Origin: an uncultured Eubacteriales bacterium
GTDB taxonomy: Bacteria; Bacillota; Clostridia; Oscillospirales; Oscillospiraceae
Direction of reading: 5' to 3'
DNA length: 32,203 bases
NCBI GenBank assembly: GCA_900552725.1
Contig: USAT01000009.1
Location: forward strand, 1-32,203
Shown: positions 15,494 through 23,703 of the stretch, in pieces
Numbering within the stretch: the first letter of the stretch is position 1
Layout of the letters: each line of letters opens with the position of its first letter
The notes under the pieces: model-generated
What the model saw: the letters and a program-made list of their open reading frames with translations, nothing else
Told to the model about the DNA's origin: nothing
Databases searched by the model: none
Program-made: the position numbers and the translations under genes

Positions 15494-16789
15494 TCAAAGG
15501 AATTTGTCCAGCTCCCGCTCCACCTGTGGCAGCTTCTTCACCGCCGGGTGGTCGATGCGCCAGCCGTCCTTGATGACCATGTCCAGCTTCCGCAGGGCTG
15601 TCAGATCCTCCAGAGGGTTCTTTTCGCAGACGATCAGGTCGGCGACCTTCCCCTTCTCGACGGAGCCGGTCAGGTGGTCGATACCCGCCAGCCGGGCGTT
15701 CAGCAGCGTGGCGCTGTGGAGAGCGAAGGCCGGGGTCACGCCGCAGAACTTCACAAAGTAGCACAGCTCGCGCCACATGTCGTAGTGGGTGATGAAGGGG
15801 CATCCGGTATCGGTGCCCAGGCCCACGGGGATGCCGGCGGCAAGGCACGTCTTCGCCAGGGCCACGATGCCGTCGAACACCACCTTGCCGTTCTCCTGCT
15901 GCTCATAGGTGGCGTGGGAGATGCTGCGGTCGAAGAGGGCGTAAGGCACCGCGGGAGAGATGGTGGACACCTGGAAGGCGCCCCGCTCCTTGAACAGGCT
16001 CATGATCTCCTCGTCGGGCTTCGCGCCGTGCTCGATGGAGTCCACGCCGTTTTCCAGCGCCACACGGACGCCCTCCGGGCTCTCTACATGGGCGGCCACC
16101 TTCATACCCAGCTCATGGGCGCGGTCGCAGGCGGCCTTTACCAGCTCCGGCTGCATCCGCAGCACACCCGGCTCACCCACCACCTCGGCATCCATGACGC
16201 CGCCGGTGATCATCAGCTTGATGAGGTCGGGCTTTTCCGCCGCGATGGTGGTCACATAGGCGGCGGCCTCCTCCGGCGTTTTGGCCTCATAGGCCAGCGA
16301 ACCGGCCATATGGCCGCCGGGGACGGACACCGCCATATTGGAGGCCACCACACGGGGCGACAGGATCTTCCCCTCTGCCGCCTGATCCCGGATGATGGTA
16401 TCAAAATCCGCCACGCCGCCCACGGTGCGGATGGTGGTCACGCCGCTGAGCAACTCCGTTTTTGCGTAGCCCTCGCACAGCTTGACGCCAAAGCTGCGGG
16501 TGACGCTGTTGGTGGTGATCAGCTTCACCAGTTTCTTGGGGTCGGAGGGCTTTTTCCGGGGCTTTCCGGAGGCCGGCAGATGCACATGCAGGTTGATGAG
16601 GCCCGGCAGCAGGTATTTGCCCTTCAGATCCACCGGCTCATAGCCCGCGGCGATCTGGCCGCCGTCGCCGATATCCACGATGGTATCGCCGCTGATGTAG
16701 ACGGTCTTCCCCGTCTGGGGCGCCATATGCTCCGTGCCGTCCAGCAGCACGCAGTTGGTCAGGGCGTAGCGTTTCTTGTTTTGGTACAT
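15494..16789 (-). CDS. Metal-dependent amidohydrolase, imidazolonepropionase/prolidase-like
   Basis: This 431-residue enzyme of the amidohydrolase superfamily carries all six expected metal and catalytic positions. They are H68 and H70 (LHVHLP), the lysine K191 in DLIKLMITGG that is normally carboxylated, H234 (AAHVESPEG), H254 (SIEHGA) and D327 (GLGTDTGCPF). The N- and C-terminal strands form the usual small beta domain (GKYLLPGLINLH; KVADLIVCEKNP). Closest in style are Xaa-Pro/Xaa-Arg dipeptidases and imidazolonepropionase-like hydrolases; the substrate is not known. The ATG at 16789 follows GGGAGGAG and is preferred over the codon 15 bases upstream. Confidence 0.88.
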   Translation of the reverse strand: MYQNKKRYALTNCVLLDGTEHMAPQTGKTVYISGDTIVDIGDGGQIAAGYEPVDLKGKYLLPGLINLHVHLPASGKPRKKPSDPKKLVKLITTNSVTRSFGVKLCEGYAKTELLSGVTTIRTVGGVADFDTIIRDQAAEGKILSPRVVASNMAVSVPGGHMAGSLAYEAKTPEEAAAYVTTIAAEKPDLIKLMITGGVMDAEVVGEPGVLRMQPELVKAACDRAHELGMKVAAHVESPEGVRVALENGVDSIEHGAKPDEEIMSLFKERGAFQVSTISPAVPYALFDRSISHATYEQQENGKVVFDGIVALAKTCLAAGIPVGLGTDTGCPFITHYDMWRELCYFVKFCGVTPAFALHSATLLNARLAGIDHLTGSVEKGKVADLIVCEKNPLEDLTALRKLDMVIKDGWRIDHPAVKKLPQVERELDKFL

Positions 16790-16821
16790 AGCGTCTCCTC
16801 CCATCTGATATTTAAGTCAAG

Positions 16822-16850
16822 ATTATAATAGGCAAAGAGGGAAAACGCAA
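16822..16850 (-). promoter_or_regulatory. Promoter of the amidohydrolase gene, overlapping a terminator
   Basis: TTGCGT (16845-16850) and a perfect TATAAT (16822-16827) are 17 bases apart on the minus strand. The -35 box and most of the spacer lie inside the terminator stem of the upstream VWA gene. Confidence 0.65.
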
Positions 16851-16865
16851 GCGTTTTCCCTCTTT
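16834..16865 (-). terminator. Terminator of the AAA-VWA operon
   Basis: AAAGAGGGAAAACGC pairs with GCGTTTTCCCTCTTT around a two-base centre, 6 bases after the VWA stop codon. The arm itself supplies the T-rich tail. Confidence 0.8.
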
Positions 16866-16870
16866 GTTTC

Positions 16871-18580
16871 CTATAACTGCCTGATCTGGCCCTGGATCAG
16901 CTTGCTGACCGCGTCGGCAAACCAGCCAATGGTCGGGATGCGGGTCAGGGACTTGCCGTAGATCTTGCGGCCGCCCTCCAGCTCCAGGTCGCTGCCGGTA
17001 AAGACGCACACCGGCGTGATGCCCTGATGCCGCAGGATGCCCGCCTCGGCGGCGGTATCCTCGATGCCCCGCTTGCCGCTGTATACATAGCCGCCCAGGG
17101 GCAGCGCCCCGATGGGGATGCGCTGGTCGTCGTTGGGGCTGGCATCGGACAGGATGATCAGCAGCCGGTGGTCGGCCCTCCCCCGCCGCATCAGCCAGCC
17201 CATGGCCCGCAGGGCCAGGCCGTCCCGGTTCCACCCGGCGGCCACATAGTCGAAGATGGCGTCGTTCTTCCCCGTCTGGTCATAGTCCCGCAGGATCCGC
17301 AGCACCGTGCAGCCACTGACGGAGCAGAAGGCCGTCACTCGCACGGGGATGCGGCAGCGCTCCAGGCTCTCCGCGATGAGGTACGCCTGGGTGGACAGCT
17401 TCTCCTGCTGCTGGTTCTGTGAGGCGGAGCCATCCAGCAGGATGTCCACCGTCAGGTCGCCCATCTCGCTCTGCTGCCGCTGGACGAACACCTTCTCCTC
17501 GTCCAGCACGGCGCTGCGCCACACCACAGGGGCATAGAGCTGTCCCGCACGGGCCAGGTTGCTGGATACGTCGCTTTGCAGCAGGATGGTATTCTGCAGC
17601 TTCTGGGTCAGTTGGGCGATAATGAGCTTGTTCTCCACCAGATGGGCCTGGTAGTAGGCGCGGTTTTTCTCCCGCTGCTGGTGGAAGGTGCCCACGTCCC
17701 AGGCGGTCTCCCGGCTCAGCTCATGCTTGACGGGCACGCCCTTGGTGAAGTGGAGATGGCAGTTCTTATGCACGCCGGTACACAGCTCGCGCTCCACCTG
17801 GGCCAGCTCCGACGGCGTCAGCATGGACACGCCGAAGCAGTCCTCCACATAGCGCCGCAGGATGGGCTCCGGGGTCCTGCCCTGCAGGAAGGACAGTGGA
17901 TGGGGCCGCTTCTTCCCGGTCTCCTCCTCGTTGGGGCCGCCGCCGGACTGCTCCAGACGGCGCAGGGCATTGGGCCGCACGAAGCGGCTGGGCTTTCTGC
18001 CCCGGCCGCCGATAGAGCGGCCCACCCACATGCTCCACTGCCGGTCGGTGACGCTGCGGCGGGCACGCTGGAAATAGCGGAACAGCAGCGCTTCCATCTT
18101 GTCCATGATCTGCTGCTCGTCCCACGCGGGATCGAAGGTCATGGCGTCCAGCACTTCCTTCTGCCAGGCGTCCTCCTGGGGCTCATGCAGCACGCGGCGG
18201 AACCACGCCGTCCGCAGGCCCTCCGAGCTGCGGGGATCGGCGGCGTGGGACTGGGCCAGCATCCGGCGGGCATACTCCTGCCGCAGCTCCTCCAGCACGG
18301 GACGCTCCTTCAACGCTTTCTCGTAGGCCACGCCCTCCAGTCCCAGCCAGAACAGGTCGCTGTACAGCTCGCCCTTCTGCTGATGCTGAAAGGCGTGGAA
18401 CAGGGGCTTGAATTTATCGAATTGATAGCACCGGTACACAAGGCCGATGATGGTGTTCATGTAGAGCTGGGCCTCGCCGTCGGCGTCGTAGGCCTGAAAT
18501 TCCGGGCGCACGTCGTAGTTTTCCGCGCCGTTCCACACCTGATTGGCCGCGCGGCGGCTCTGGATATCTTCTCTGTCCAT
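16871..18580 (-). CDS. VWA-domain protein, CobT/NorD-like partner of an AAA ATPase
   Basis: This 569-residue protein has a C-terminal von Willebrand A domain (about 375-560). Its metal-ion-dependent adhesion site reads DGSAS (383-387), with a likely threonine-replacing NRDG (D453) and ILSDASPND (D479). The N-terminal 370 residues are helical and charged and match no domain I can name. Pairs of MoxR/NorQ-type ATPase and VWA protein insert metals or activate enzymes (NorQ/NorD, CbbQ/CbbO, CobS/CobT). The ATG at 18580 lies one base after the TGA of the ATPase gene, so the two are translationally coupled. The enzyme they serve is not encoded in this window. Confidence 0.85.
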   Translation of the reverse strand: MDREDIQSRRAANQVWNGAENYDVRPEFQAYDADGEAQLYMNTIIGLVYRCYQFDKFKPLFHAFQHQQKGELYSDLFWLGLEGVAYEKALKERPVLEELRQEYARRMLAQSHAADPRSSEGLRTAWFRRVLHEPQEDAWQKEVLDAMTFDPAWDEQQIMDKMEALLFRYFQRARRSVTDRQWSMWVGRSIGGRGRKPSRFVRPNALRRLEQSGGGPNEEETGKKRPHPLSFLQGRTPEPILRRYVEDCFGVSMLTPSELAQVERELCTGVHKNCHLHFTKGVPVKHELSRETAWDVGTFHQQREKNRAYYQAHLVENKLIIAQLTQKLQNTILLQSDVSSNLARAGQLYAPVVWRSAVLDEEKVFVQRQQSEMGDLTVDILLDGSASQNQQQEKLSTQAYLIAESLERCRIPVRVTAFCSVSGCTVLRILRDYDQTGKNDAIFDYVAAGWNRDGLALRAMGWLMRRGRADHRLLIILSDASPNDDQRIPIGALPLGGYVYSGKRGIEDTAAEAGILRHQGITPVCVFTGSDLELEGGRKIYGKSLTRIPTIGWFADAVSKLIQGQIRQL

Positions 18581-18581
18581 A

Positions 18582-19502
18582 TCAGTTGGCAAACAGCTTC
18601 GACCGGTCGGCGTCCTTGGGGATGCGGCTCCACACCGCGTCCGCCACCAACTGCCGCTCGAAGGGATCGAAGGCCTTGTTGATGATGCCCAGCTTCAGCG
18701 CCTCGCCGGAGGTGATGCCCTTTTCGATCAGGTGCAGCGACGACAGAAGGCCACGCAGATCCAGCGCTTTGGTGGAGATCTCACCGTTGTCACACTTCTG
18801 CCGCAGGTCGCGGAACAGGGCGGAGAACTGCTGGATCCACTTGTCACTCAGGCCGGGGAAGCCGCGGCGCAGCAGCTTCTGCAGGTTTTCTTCGGAGATC
18901 ACCGGCATGTCCAGCACCACGAAGCGGGATACCAGCGCCTCATTCAGCTCACGGGTGCCGGCATAGCCATAGTTCATGGTGCCGATGAAGCGTGTGGCGG
19001 GATCCAGCTCGATGCGCTCATAGCCGGGAACGTCGATGACCCGGCGGAAGTCCAGCGTGGCATGCAGCACCGCCAGCGCCTCGTTCTTCGCCATGTTCAC
19101 CTCGTCCAGCACGCCGAAGCCGCCCATGCGGGCGCACTGGCAGATGGGGCCCTCCCGGAACACCACCTTGCCGTCCTTCAGCGTATCCGCGCCGATGAGG
19201 GACGCGGCGTCCACGTTCACATACATGGACACATCCCAGTTGGGACGGCCGAACACGGCGGCCAGATTCTCCGCCAGCACGTTTTTGCCGGTGGCCTTGG
19301 GGCCTGCCAGCAGCAGATGCTCACCGCACAGCAGCGCCGCGGCGGCGCTCTCCCAGATCTCCTTGCCGTAGTATAAGAATCGCGGTACCGGGATCCGTGC
19401 CGCCGCCTCCGGCGTGGCGGGATGCGCCGCGCGGAACTGCCGTATCTCGTCCAGCAGTGCCTTGTCGATACCCTCGTCCTGAAGCTCTTTCCAAATATCC
19501 AT
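18582..19502 (-). CDS. MoxR-type AAA+ ATPase
   Basis: This 306-residue AAA+ protein has a Walker A-like loop GPKATGKN (67-74), Walker B GVLDEVNMA (about 130-138), sensor-1 FIGTMNYGY (172-180) and the arginine-bearing ALVSRFVVLDMP (189-200). The usual Thr/Ser after the P-loop lysine is Asn74, which is odd for an active ATPase. Its VWA partner follows directly. By analogy with NorQ, CbbQ and CobS it should remodel or load metal into an unknown enzyme. The start at 19502 has AAGGGCGG seven bases upstream; ATG codons at 19508 and 19523 are alternatives. Confidence 0.85.
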   Translation of the reverse strand: MDIWKELQDEGIDKALLDEIRQFRAAHPATPEAAARIPVPRFLYYGKEIWESAAAALLCGEHLLLAGPKATGKNVLAENLAAVFGRPNWDVSMYVNVDAASLIGADTLKDGKVVFREGPICQCARMGGFGVLDEVNMAKNEALAVLHATLDFRRVIDVPGYERIELDPATRFIGTMNYGYAGTRELNEALVSRFVVLDMPVISEENLQKLLRRGFPGLSDKWIQQFSALFRDLRQKCDNGEISTKALDLRGLLSSLHLIEKGITSGEALKLGIINKAFDPFERQLVADAVWSRIPKDADRSKLFAN

Positions 19503-19548
19503 GATCATACCGCCCTTCTGCATTTGGCATATTCTTTTTTGATGGCAT

Positions 19549-19554
19549 ATTATA
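19549..19554 (-). promoter_or_regulatory. Possible -10 box of the AAA-VWA operon
   Basis: A perfect TATAAT lies on the minus strand about 50 bases before the ATPase start codon. The -35 region (TTCCAT at 16 bases) is poor, so the promoter is weak or needs an activator. Confidence 0.4.
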
Positions 19555-19613
19555 CGCCCGTATGCCGTTAATGGAACGTTAAGGATACGGCAGGATCTGA
19601 CATTTTGCGCATG

Positions 19614-19644
19614 AAAAAGCCGGGGCCATAAAAATGGCCCCGGC
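19614..19644 (-). terminator. Terminator of the GNAT gene at 19655
   Basis: GCCGGGGCCAT pairs with ATGGCCCCGGC around a four-base loop and is followed on the minus strand by TTTTT. It starts 10 bases past the GNAT stop codon. Confidence 0.92.
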
Positions 19645-19654
19645 GGGGTGATCG

Positions 19655-20176
19655 TTATAGCTTCTTCTCCAGGCAGACCAACTGGACGCCGGGGATGCCA
19701 TTGAACACGCAGGGCATGATGCCCGCCTCCCAGTAGCCGAGACCGGCGTACATTTTCCGGGCTGTTTGATTGCGGGCGTTGGTGTCCATCCGCAGATAGG
19801 GGCAGCCGTTTTCCCGGGCGTAGTCCTCATAGAACTTCACGAACGCCGTGCCGTAGCCCTTTCCGGAGCAGGCGGGCTCCACCACCAGCGTGTGCAGCAC
19901 CATCACCTGCTCATCCGGCACGTCCAGATAGCGCCAGGGCACATCGGCGTACACCGGCACCTGGATCTTATTGATGCGGGCCGCTGCCACAACCGCGCCG
20001 TTTTCCTCCATCACGAACAGGTCATCGGCCTCCAGCGCCGCGCGGGCCGTGTCCGCCGTGGGGTATACGCCCCGGATCCAGCCTACGATGGACCTGCCGC
20101 TCTCCTCGTTGTCGTGGATATGCTCATAGATGGCCGCGATATGCGGGATGTCCTGTTCGGTGCCTTTTCGGATCAT
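19655..20176 (-). CDS. GNAT-family N-acetyltransferase
   Basis: This 173-residue enzyme shows IRKGTEQDIPHIAAIYEHIH at the N-terminus, VLHTLVVEP followed by the acetyl-CoA loop CSGKGYGTAFV, and the ending NQTARKMYAGLGYWEAGI. The substrate is unknown; the family acetylates amines of small molecules, peptides or proteins. The ATG at 20176 has AGGAGGGC upstream at good spacing; the longer reading frame to 20251 runs through the promoter and is not used. It is transcribed alone, from a consensus promoter, and ends in its own terminator. Confidence 0.88.
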   Translation of the reverse strand: MIRKGTEQDIPHIAAIYEHIHDNEESGRSIVGWIRGVYPTADTARAALEADDLFVMEENGAVVAAARINKIQVPVYADVPWRYLDVPDEQVMVLHTLVVEPACSGKGYGTAFVKFYEDYARENGCPYLRMDTNARNQTARKMYAGLGYWEAGIMPCVFNGIPGVQLVCLEKKL

Positions 20177-20204
20177 GGGAAAGCCCTCCTGACTGTTTTT
20201 TCGT

Positions 20205-20233
20205 ATTATAGGCAAAGCCGCGCCGCCTGTCAA
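20205..20233 (-). promoter_or_regulatory. Consensus sigma-A promoter of the GNAT gene
   Basis: Perfect TTGACA (20228-20233), 17-base spacer and perfect TATAAT (20205-20210) on the minus strand. Confidence 0.85.
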
Positions 20234-20245
20234 GGGGTTTGTCCC

Positions 20246-20274
20246 TTGCAAACCACGTCCCCATATGGCATAAT
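20246..20274 (+). promoter_or_regulatory. Promoter of the SDR gene
   Basis: TTGCAA (20246-20251), 17 bases, CATAAT (20269-20274). The -35 box lies 12 bases from that of the divergent GNAT promoter, so the two may interfere. Confidence 0.6.
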
Positions 20275-20301
20275 GGAGGCAAAGAAAAGGAGGTTGCCCC
20301 T

Positions 20302-21075
20302 ATGAAGAAAATCGCCGTGATCACCGGCGCTTCCAGCGGTATGGGGAAGCGCTTTGCCGAGACCGTGGATCGGTACGATACCTTTGACGAAGTGTGGGTC
20401 ATCGCCCGCCAGCAGGACAAGCTGGAGGCGCTGCGGGCTACGGTGCCCTTCCCTGTCCGGGTGCTGGCCATGGATCTGACCGACCGGGCCAGCTTCGACA
20501 CCTACCGCTCCGCGCTGGCGGAGGAACCGGTACAGGTGGGCCTTTTGATGAATTGCAGCGGCTACGGCAAGTTTGGCGCAGTGCTGGACACGCCGCTGGA
20601 GGTCAACCTCAATATGACCGACCTGAACTGCCAGGCGGTGGTGGCCATGTGCCAGATCACGGCCCCCTATATGCCCCGGGGCAGCCAGATCATCAACATC
20701 GCGTCGGTGGCGGCCTTCCAGCCCATCCCCTATATCGACGTTTACGGTGCCACGAAGGCCTTCGTCCTCAGCTTCAGCCGGGCGCTGAACCGGGAGCTGC
20801 GCCGTCAGGGCGTGGGCGTCATGGCGGTCTGCCCCTTCTGGACAAAGACCGCCTTCTTTGACCGGGCCACCTCCTCCGGCGGCGAGGGCGTGGTGAAGAA
20901 GTACGCCGCCATGTACGATCCCGATGACATCGTGCGCCGCACATGGCGGGACGCCAAACGGGGACGGGATGTGTGTACCTACGGCTTTGTGGCCCGCGGT
21001 CAGGCGGCGCTGACGAAGATCCTGCCCCACAGTCTGGTCATGGACGTGTGGATGAAGCAGCAGAAGCTGTCGTGA
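20302..21075 (+). CDS. Short-chain dehydrogenase/reductase
   Basis: This 257-residue NAD(P)-dependent oxidoreductase has the glycine-rich cofactor loop TGASSGMG (8-15), the MNCSGYG stretch in place of the usual NNAG (83-89), S135 in NIASVAAF and the catalytic YGATK with Y148 and K152. The substrate is not known. The C-terminus (about 200-257) is specific to this group and ends in a basic, hydrophobic region. The ATG at 20302 follows AAAAGGAGG. It converges with the metallo-hydrolase gene, with only 26 bases between the stops and no clear terminator there. Confidence 0.92.
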   Translation: MKKIAVITGASSGMGKRFAETVDRYDTFDEVWVIARQQDKLEALRATVPFPVRVLAMDLTDRASFDTYRSALAEEPVQVGLLMNCSGYGKFGAVLDTPLEVNLNMTDLNCQAVVAMCQITAPYMPRGSQIINIASVAAFQPIPYIDVYGATKAFVLSFSRALNRELRRQGVGVMAVCPFWTKTAFFDRATSSGGEGVVKKYAAMYDPDDIVRRTWRDAKRGRDVCTYGFVARGQAALTKILPHSLVMDVWMKQQKLS

Positions 21076-21101
21076 CGGCGGTCATCCGGCGGCGGAGAGC
21101 T

Positions 21102-21980
21102 TCATACACGTCTCCACAGCAGGCGGTTGTCCTCAAAGAGAACCGTCAGCCGTCCGGTGTCCTTCAGCCACGCCAGATACGACTTCACGGTGCTGCCCAC
21201 CAGCACATACTGCTCAAAGGTCAGGGTCAGGCCGTAGTTGTCAAACAGCTTCTTCAGCAGTTCCTCAAACATCACCGGCTCGGCGCAGAGCTCCACCATA
21301 TGGTCGGCGATCTCATGCACCTTGTCGATGTTGTACTGAGCCAGGGGCGCGATGTCCTCCGTGACCTGGGCGTGGGCGGGGACAAAGGCGGCAGCCTGCA
21401 TGGTCTTGACCTTCTCCAGCGTGTCCAGATAGGCGGCCACATCGTAGAGAAAGCCGATCTGGTACTTGTCCAGCGTCTCGCGGCTGGACAGACAGTCCGC
21501 CAGATACACCACGTCGTCCGGGCCGCGGAAGCCCACCATGTGGAAGAAATGGCCGGGTAATTGCAGCAGCTCAAAGCCCTCCGGCAGTACGGCGGGCGTC
21601 AGCTCCTGGGCGTCGCTCTCCTGGGCCATCAGGAACTTGTGGCGCAGGTCTTTAGGCGGGAAGCCGCCGTACAGGAACGCGGGCTCCAGCACCGGATGAC
21701 GGGTGATGTCGCACTCGATGCCCTGGGCGTAGATTTTGCACTTGGTCTGGCCCTGCAGATAGCGGTTGCCGCCGATGTGGTCGGCGTTGGAGTGGGTGTT
21801 GTAAATGGCGGTCAGATGCCAGCCGTTGGCGTCCAGCAACTGGCGCACCTTGCGGCCCGCGTCCTTGTCGTTGCCGCTGTCGATGAGGCAGACGTCCGTG
21901 TCGTTCAGCTTTACAAGGCCCATCTTGGAGGGACTCTGGATATAGTAACTATTGCCGGTGATATGATTCAATTCGTACAT
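21102..21980 (-). CDS. Metallo-beta-lactamase-fold hydrolase, variant metal motif
   Basis: This 292-residue protein has the MBL fold: CLIDSGNDKDAG (31-42), AIYNTHSNADHIGGN (59-72), LPGHFFHMVGF and VVYLADCLSS. The metal motif reads H63-x-N65-x-D67-H68, so the second histidine of the usual HxHxDH is Asn. The C-terminal 80 residues (about 205-292) look like a helical winged-helix-type extension. The family hydrolyses thioesters, lactones or phosphodiesters; no substrate is assigned. The ATG at 21980 follows AAGAGGTG. It has its own promoter in the tail of the upstream symporter terminator. Confidence 0.85.
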   Translation of the reverse strand: MYELNHITGNSYYIQSPSKMGLVKLNDTDVCLIDSGNDKDAGRKVRQLLDANGWHLTAIYNTHSNADHIGGNRYLQGQTKCKIYAQGIECDITRHPVLEPAFLYGGFPPKDLRHKFLMAQESDAQELTPAVLPEGFELLQLPGHFFHMVGFRGPDDVVYLADCLSSRETLDKYQIGFLYDVAAYLDTLEKVKTMQAAAFVPAHAQVTEDIAPLAQYNIDKVHEIADHMVELCAEPVMFEELLKKLFDNYGLTLTFEQYVLVGSTVKSYLAWLKDTGRLTVLFEDNRLLWRRV

Positions 21981-22014
21981 GACTGCACCTCTTTTCTGGG
22001 ATCTCATACCTATA

Positions 22015-22043
22015 TTTATATAGCAACAATAAGCACTTGTCAA
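22015..22043 (-). promoter_or_regulatory. Promoter of the MBL-fold gene, overlapping a terminator
   Basis: TTGACA (22038-22043), 17 bases, TATAAA (22015-22020) on the minus strand. The -35 box begins in the last bases of the symporter terminator stem. Confidence 0.75.
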
Positions 22044-22082
22044 CGAAAACGCCCGATCCGAACCGGACCGGGCGTTTTCGTT
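22042..22082 (-). terminator. Terminator of the AGCS symporter gene
   Basis: AACGAAAACGCCCG pairs with CGGGCGTTTTCGTT, with a smaller inner stem. It lies about 30 bases past the stop codon. The stem is strong but no long T-run follows it. Confidence 0.75.
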
Positions 22083-22113
22083 GGGGAGAATATGTCAGAA
22101 AGCAAAGGATTGC

Positions 22114-23532
22114 TTACTTCTTGGCCAGCTTGCCCTCCTTGCACATGGCGACCACCATGCCGGTCAGGGCAAACAGAGCGATGGCGTTGGGAATGACCAT
22201 CAGGTTGTTGAACATATCGGTCAGCTCCCACACCAGGTCGTTGCTGGCCAAGGTGCCGATGAACACGAACACCAGGGCGATGATGCTGTACACCACGGTG
22301 CAACGGCGGGGATTCTTCTTGCCGAACAGGTAGTTGGCGTTGATCTTACCGAACAGGTTCCAGCTCAGCACGGTGGAGAACGCGAAGAAGAACAGGCACA
22401 CCGCCACGAACATGGCGCCGAACTTCTCGCCGAACACGGTGCCGAAAGCGGTCTGGGCCAGGTTGGCCTTGGTCAGCGTGGTGCAGGCAGCGGCCGCGCC
22501 GCAGTCGGCCAGAGGGCCGTCGGCGGTATACAGGGTGGAGATGATGACCAGCGCGTTGAGGGTCAGCACCACGAAGGTATCAATGAACACACCGATCATG
22601 GCCACCACGCCCTGATCGTGGGGATGGGCCACGTTGGCCTGGGCGTGTGCGTGGGGGGTGGAGCCCATACCGGCCTCATTGGAGAACAGGCCGCGCTTGG
22701 CGCCCTGGCTGATGGCGGTCTTGATGGCGTAGCCGAAACCGCCGCCGATGATGGCCTGGGGCTGGAAGGCATACTTGAAGATCATGGCGAAGGTGGCGGG
22801 GATGTAGGTGATGCGAACCGCCAGAACGGCCAGACCGCCCAGCAGGAAGATAGCCGCCATGATGGGGACGAGCTTCTCGGTGACGGAGGCCAGACGCTGC
22901 ACGCCGCCCAGGAAGATAACGGCGCAGATGATGACCAGGATCACGCCGGACACCCAGGTGGGGATGCCGAAGGCGGTATTCATGGTAGAGCCGATGGAGT
23001 TGGACTGCACCATGCAGCCCATGAAGCCCAGGGCCAGCACGATGGCAACGGCGAAGAAGCCCGCCAGGAACTTACCGAAGCCGCCCTTGAAGGCGGTGGT
23101 GATGTAGTACACGGGGCCGCCGCGGACGGTGCCGTCGGGGTCTACGATACGGGTCTTCTGTGCCAGGGTGGCTTCGGCGTAAATCGTCGCCATGCCGAAG
23201 AAGGCGATGATCCACATCCAGAAGATGGCGCCGGGGCCGCCGGTCAGGATGGCGCCGGAGGCACCCACGATGTTGCCGGTACCCACCTGGGCGGCAATGG
23301 CGGTGGCCAGTGCCTGGAAGGAGCTCATACCGAAGTCGTGCCTGTCGCCCTTCAGCTTCAGGTTGCCGAACACCTTGCGCATACCCTCGCCAAAGCAGCG
23401 CACCTGTACGAAGCGGGTCTTGATGGAGTACCACAGGCCCACGCCCACCAACAGAAACACCAGGATATAGTTGCTGAGGTACTCGTTGATCTTACATACG
23501 ATGGGAAACAGTACGGATTCGATGGCTTGCAT
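22114..23532 (-). CDS. Sodium:alanine/glycine symporter, AGCS family
   Basis: This 472-residue membrane protein should take up alanine or glycine with sodium. The family signature ALATAIAAQVGTGNIVGAS (about 75-93) is present, followed by GGPGAIFWMW and AEATLAQKTR, and about ten to eleven hydrophobic helices are visible. The length is normal for the family. The start ATG at 23532 follows AAGGAGAG. The glycine riboswitch upstream supports glycine as a substrate. It has its own promoter and terminator, so it is a single-gene unit. Confidence 0.95.
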   Translation of the reverse strand: MQAIESVLFPIVCKINEYLSNYILVFLLVGVGLWYSIKTRFVQVRCFGEGMRKVFGNLKLKGDRHDFGMSSFQALATAIAAQVGTGNIVGASGAILTGGPGAIFWMWIIAFFGMATIYAEATLAQKTRIVDPDGTVRGGPVYYITTAFKGGFGKFLAGFFAVAIVLALGFMGCMVQSNSIGSTMNTAFGIPTWVSGVILVIICAVIFLGGVQRLASVTEKLVPIMAAIFLLGGLAVLAVRITYIPATFAMIFKYAFQPQAIIGGGFGYAIKTAISQGAKRGLFSNEAGMGSTPHAHAQANVAHPHDQGVVAMIGVFIDTFVVLTLNALVIISTLYTADGPLADCGAAAACTTLTKANLAQTAFGTVFGEKFGAMFVAVCLFFFAFSTVLSWNLFGKINANYLFGKKNPRRCTVVYSIIALVFVFIGTLASNDLVWELTDMFNNLMVIPNAIALFALTGMVVAMCKEGKLAKK

Positions 23533-23555
23533 GTTGATTCTCTCCTTTTTCGCAG

Positions 23556-23585
23556 AAAAATAGAGCCGCTGCTATGCAGCGACTC
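23556..23585 (-). terminator. Expression-platform terminator of the glycine riboswitch
   Basis: GAGTCGCTGC pairs with GCAGCGGCTC (one G-U) around a three-base loop, followed on the minus strand by TATTTTT. Its 5' arm overlaps the TCTCCGGAGTC strand (23581-23591), which can pair further upstream instead. Confidence 0.85.
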
Positions 23586-23697
23586 CGGAGAAACAAGGCA
23601 GACACGCAAATGTCTTCTCTGTCCTTTTGCCTGAGAGATTCAGCGCGATCCGCGCCTTACACCTTCGGCACCCAATTCAATGGGATTCTCCAGAGTC
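23556..23697 (-). promoter_or_regulatory. Glycine riboswitch, single aptamer
   Basis: The aptamer (23617-23697) reads on the minus strand CTCTGGAGA, later GCCGAAGGTGTAA, and then CTGAATCTCTCAGGC followed by AAAAGGACAGAG. These are the conserved blocks of the glycine riboswitch, and CTCT/AGAG close P1. Only one aptamer is present. GACTCTGGAGA (23687-23697) can instead pair with TCTCCGGAGTC (23581-23591), which would break both the aptamer and the terminator. Glycine binding should therefore free the terminator and switch the symporter off. That logic is inferred from pairing only. Confidence 0.93.
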
Positions 23698-23703
23698 CCC
23701 TCC

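Noticed and set aside
22081..23634. Long plus-strand open frame opposite the symporter
   Set aside because: The translation is His/Gly/Asp-rich antisense of a clear transporter and runs through the terminator and riboswitch.
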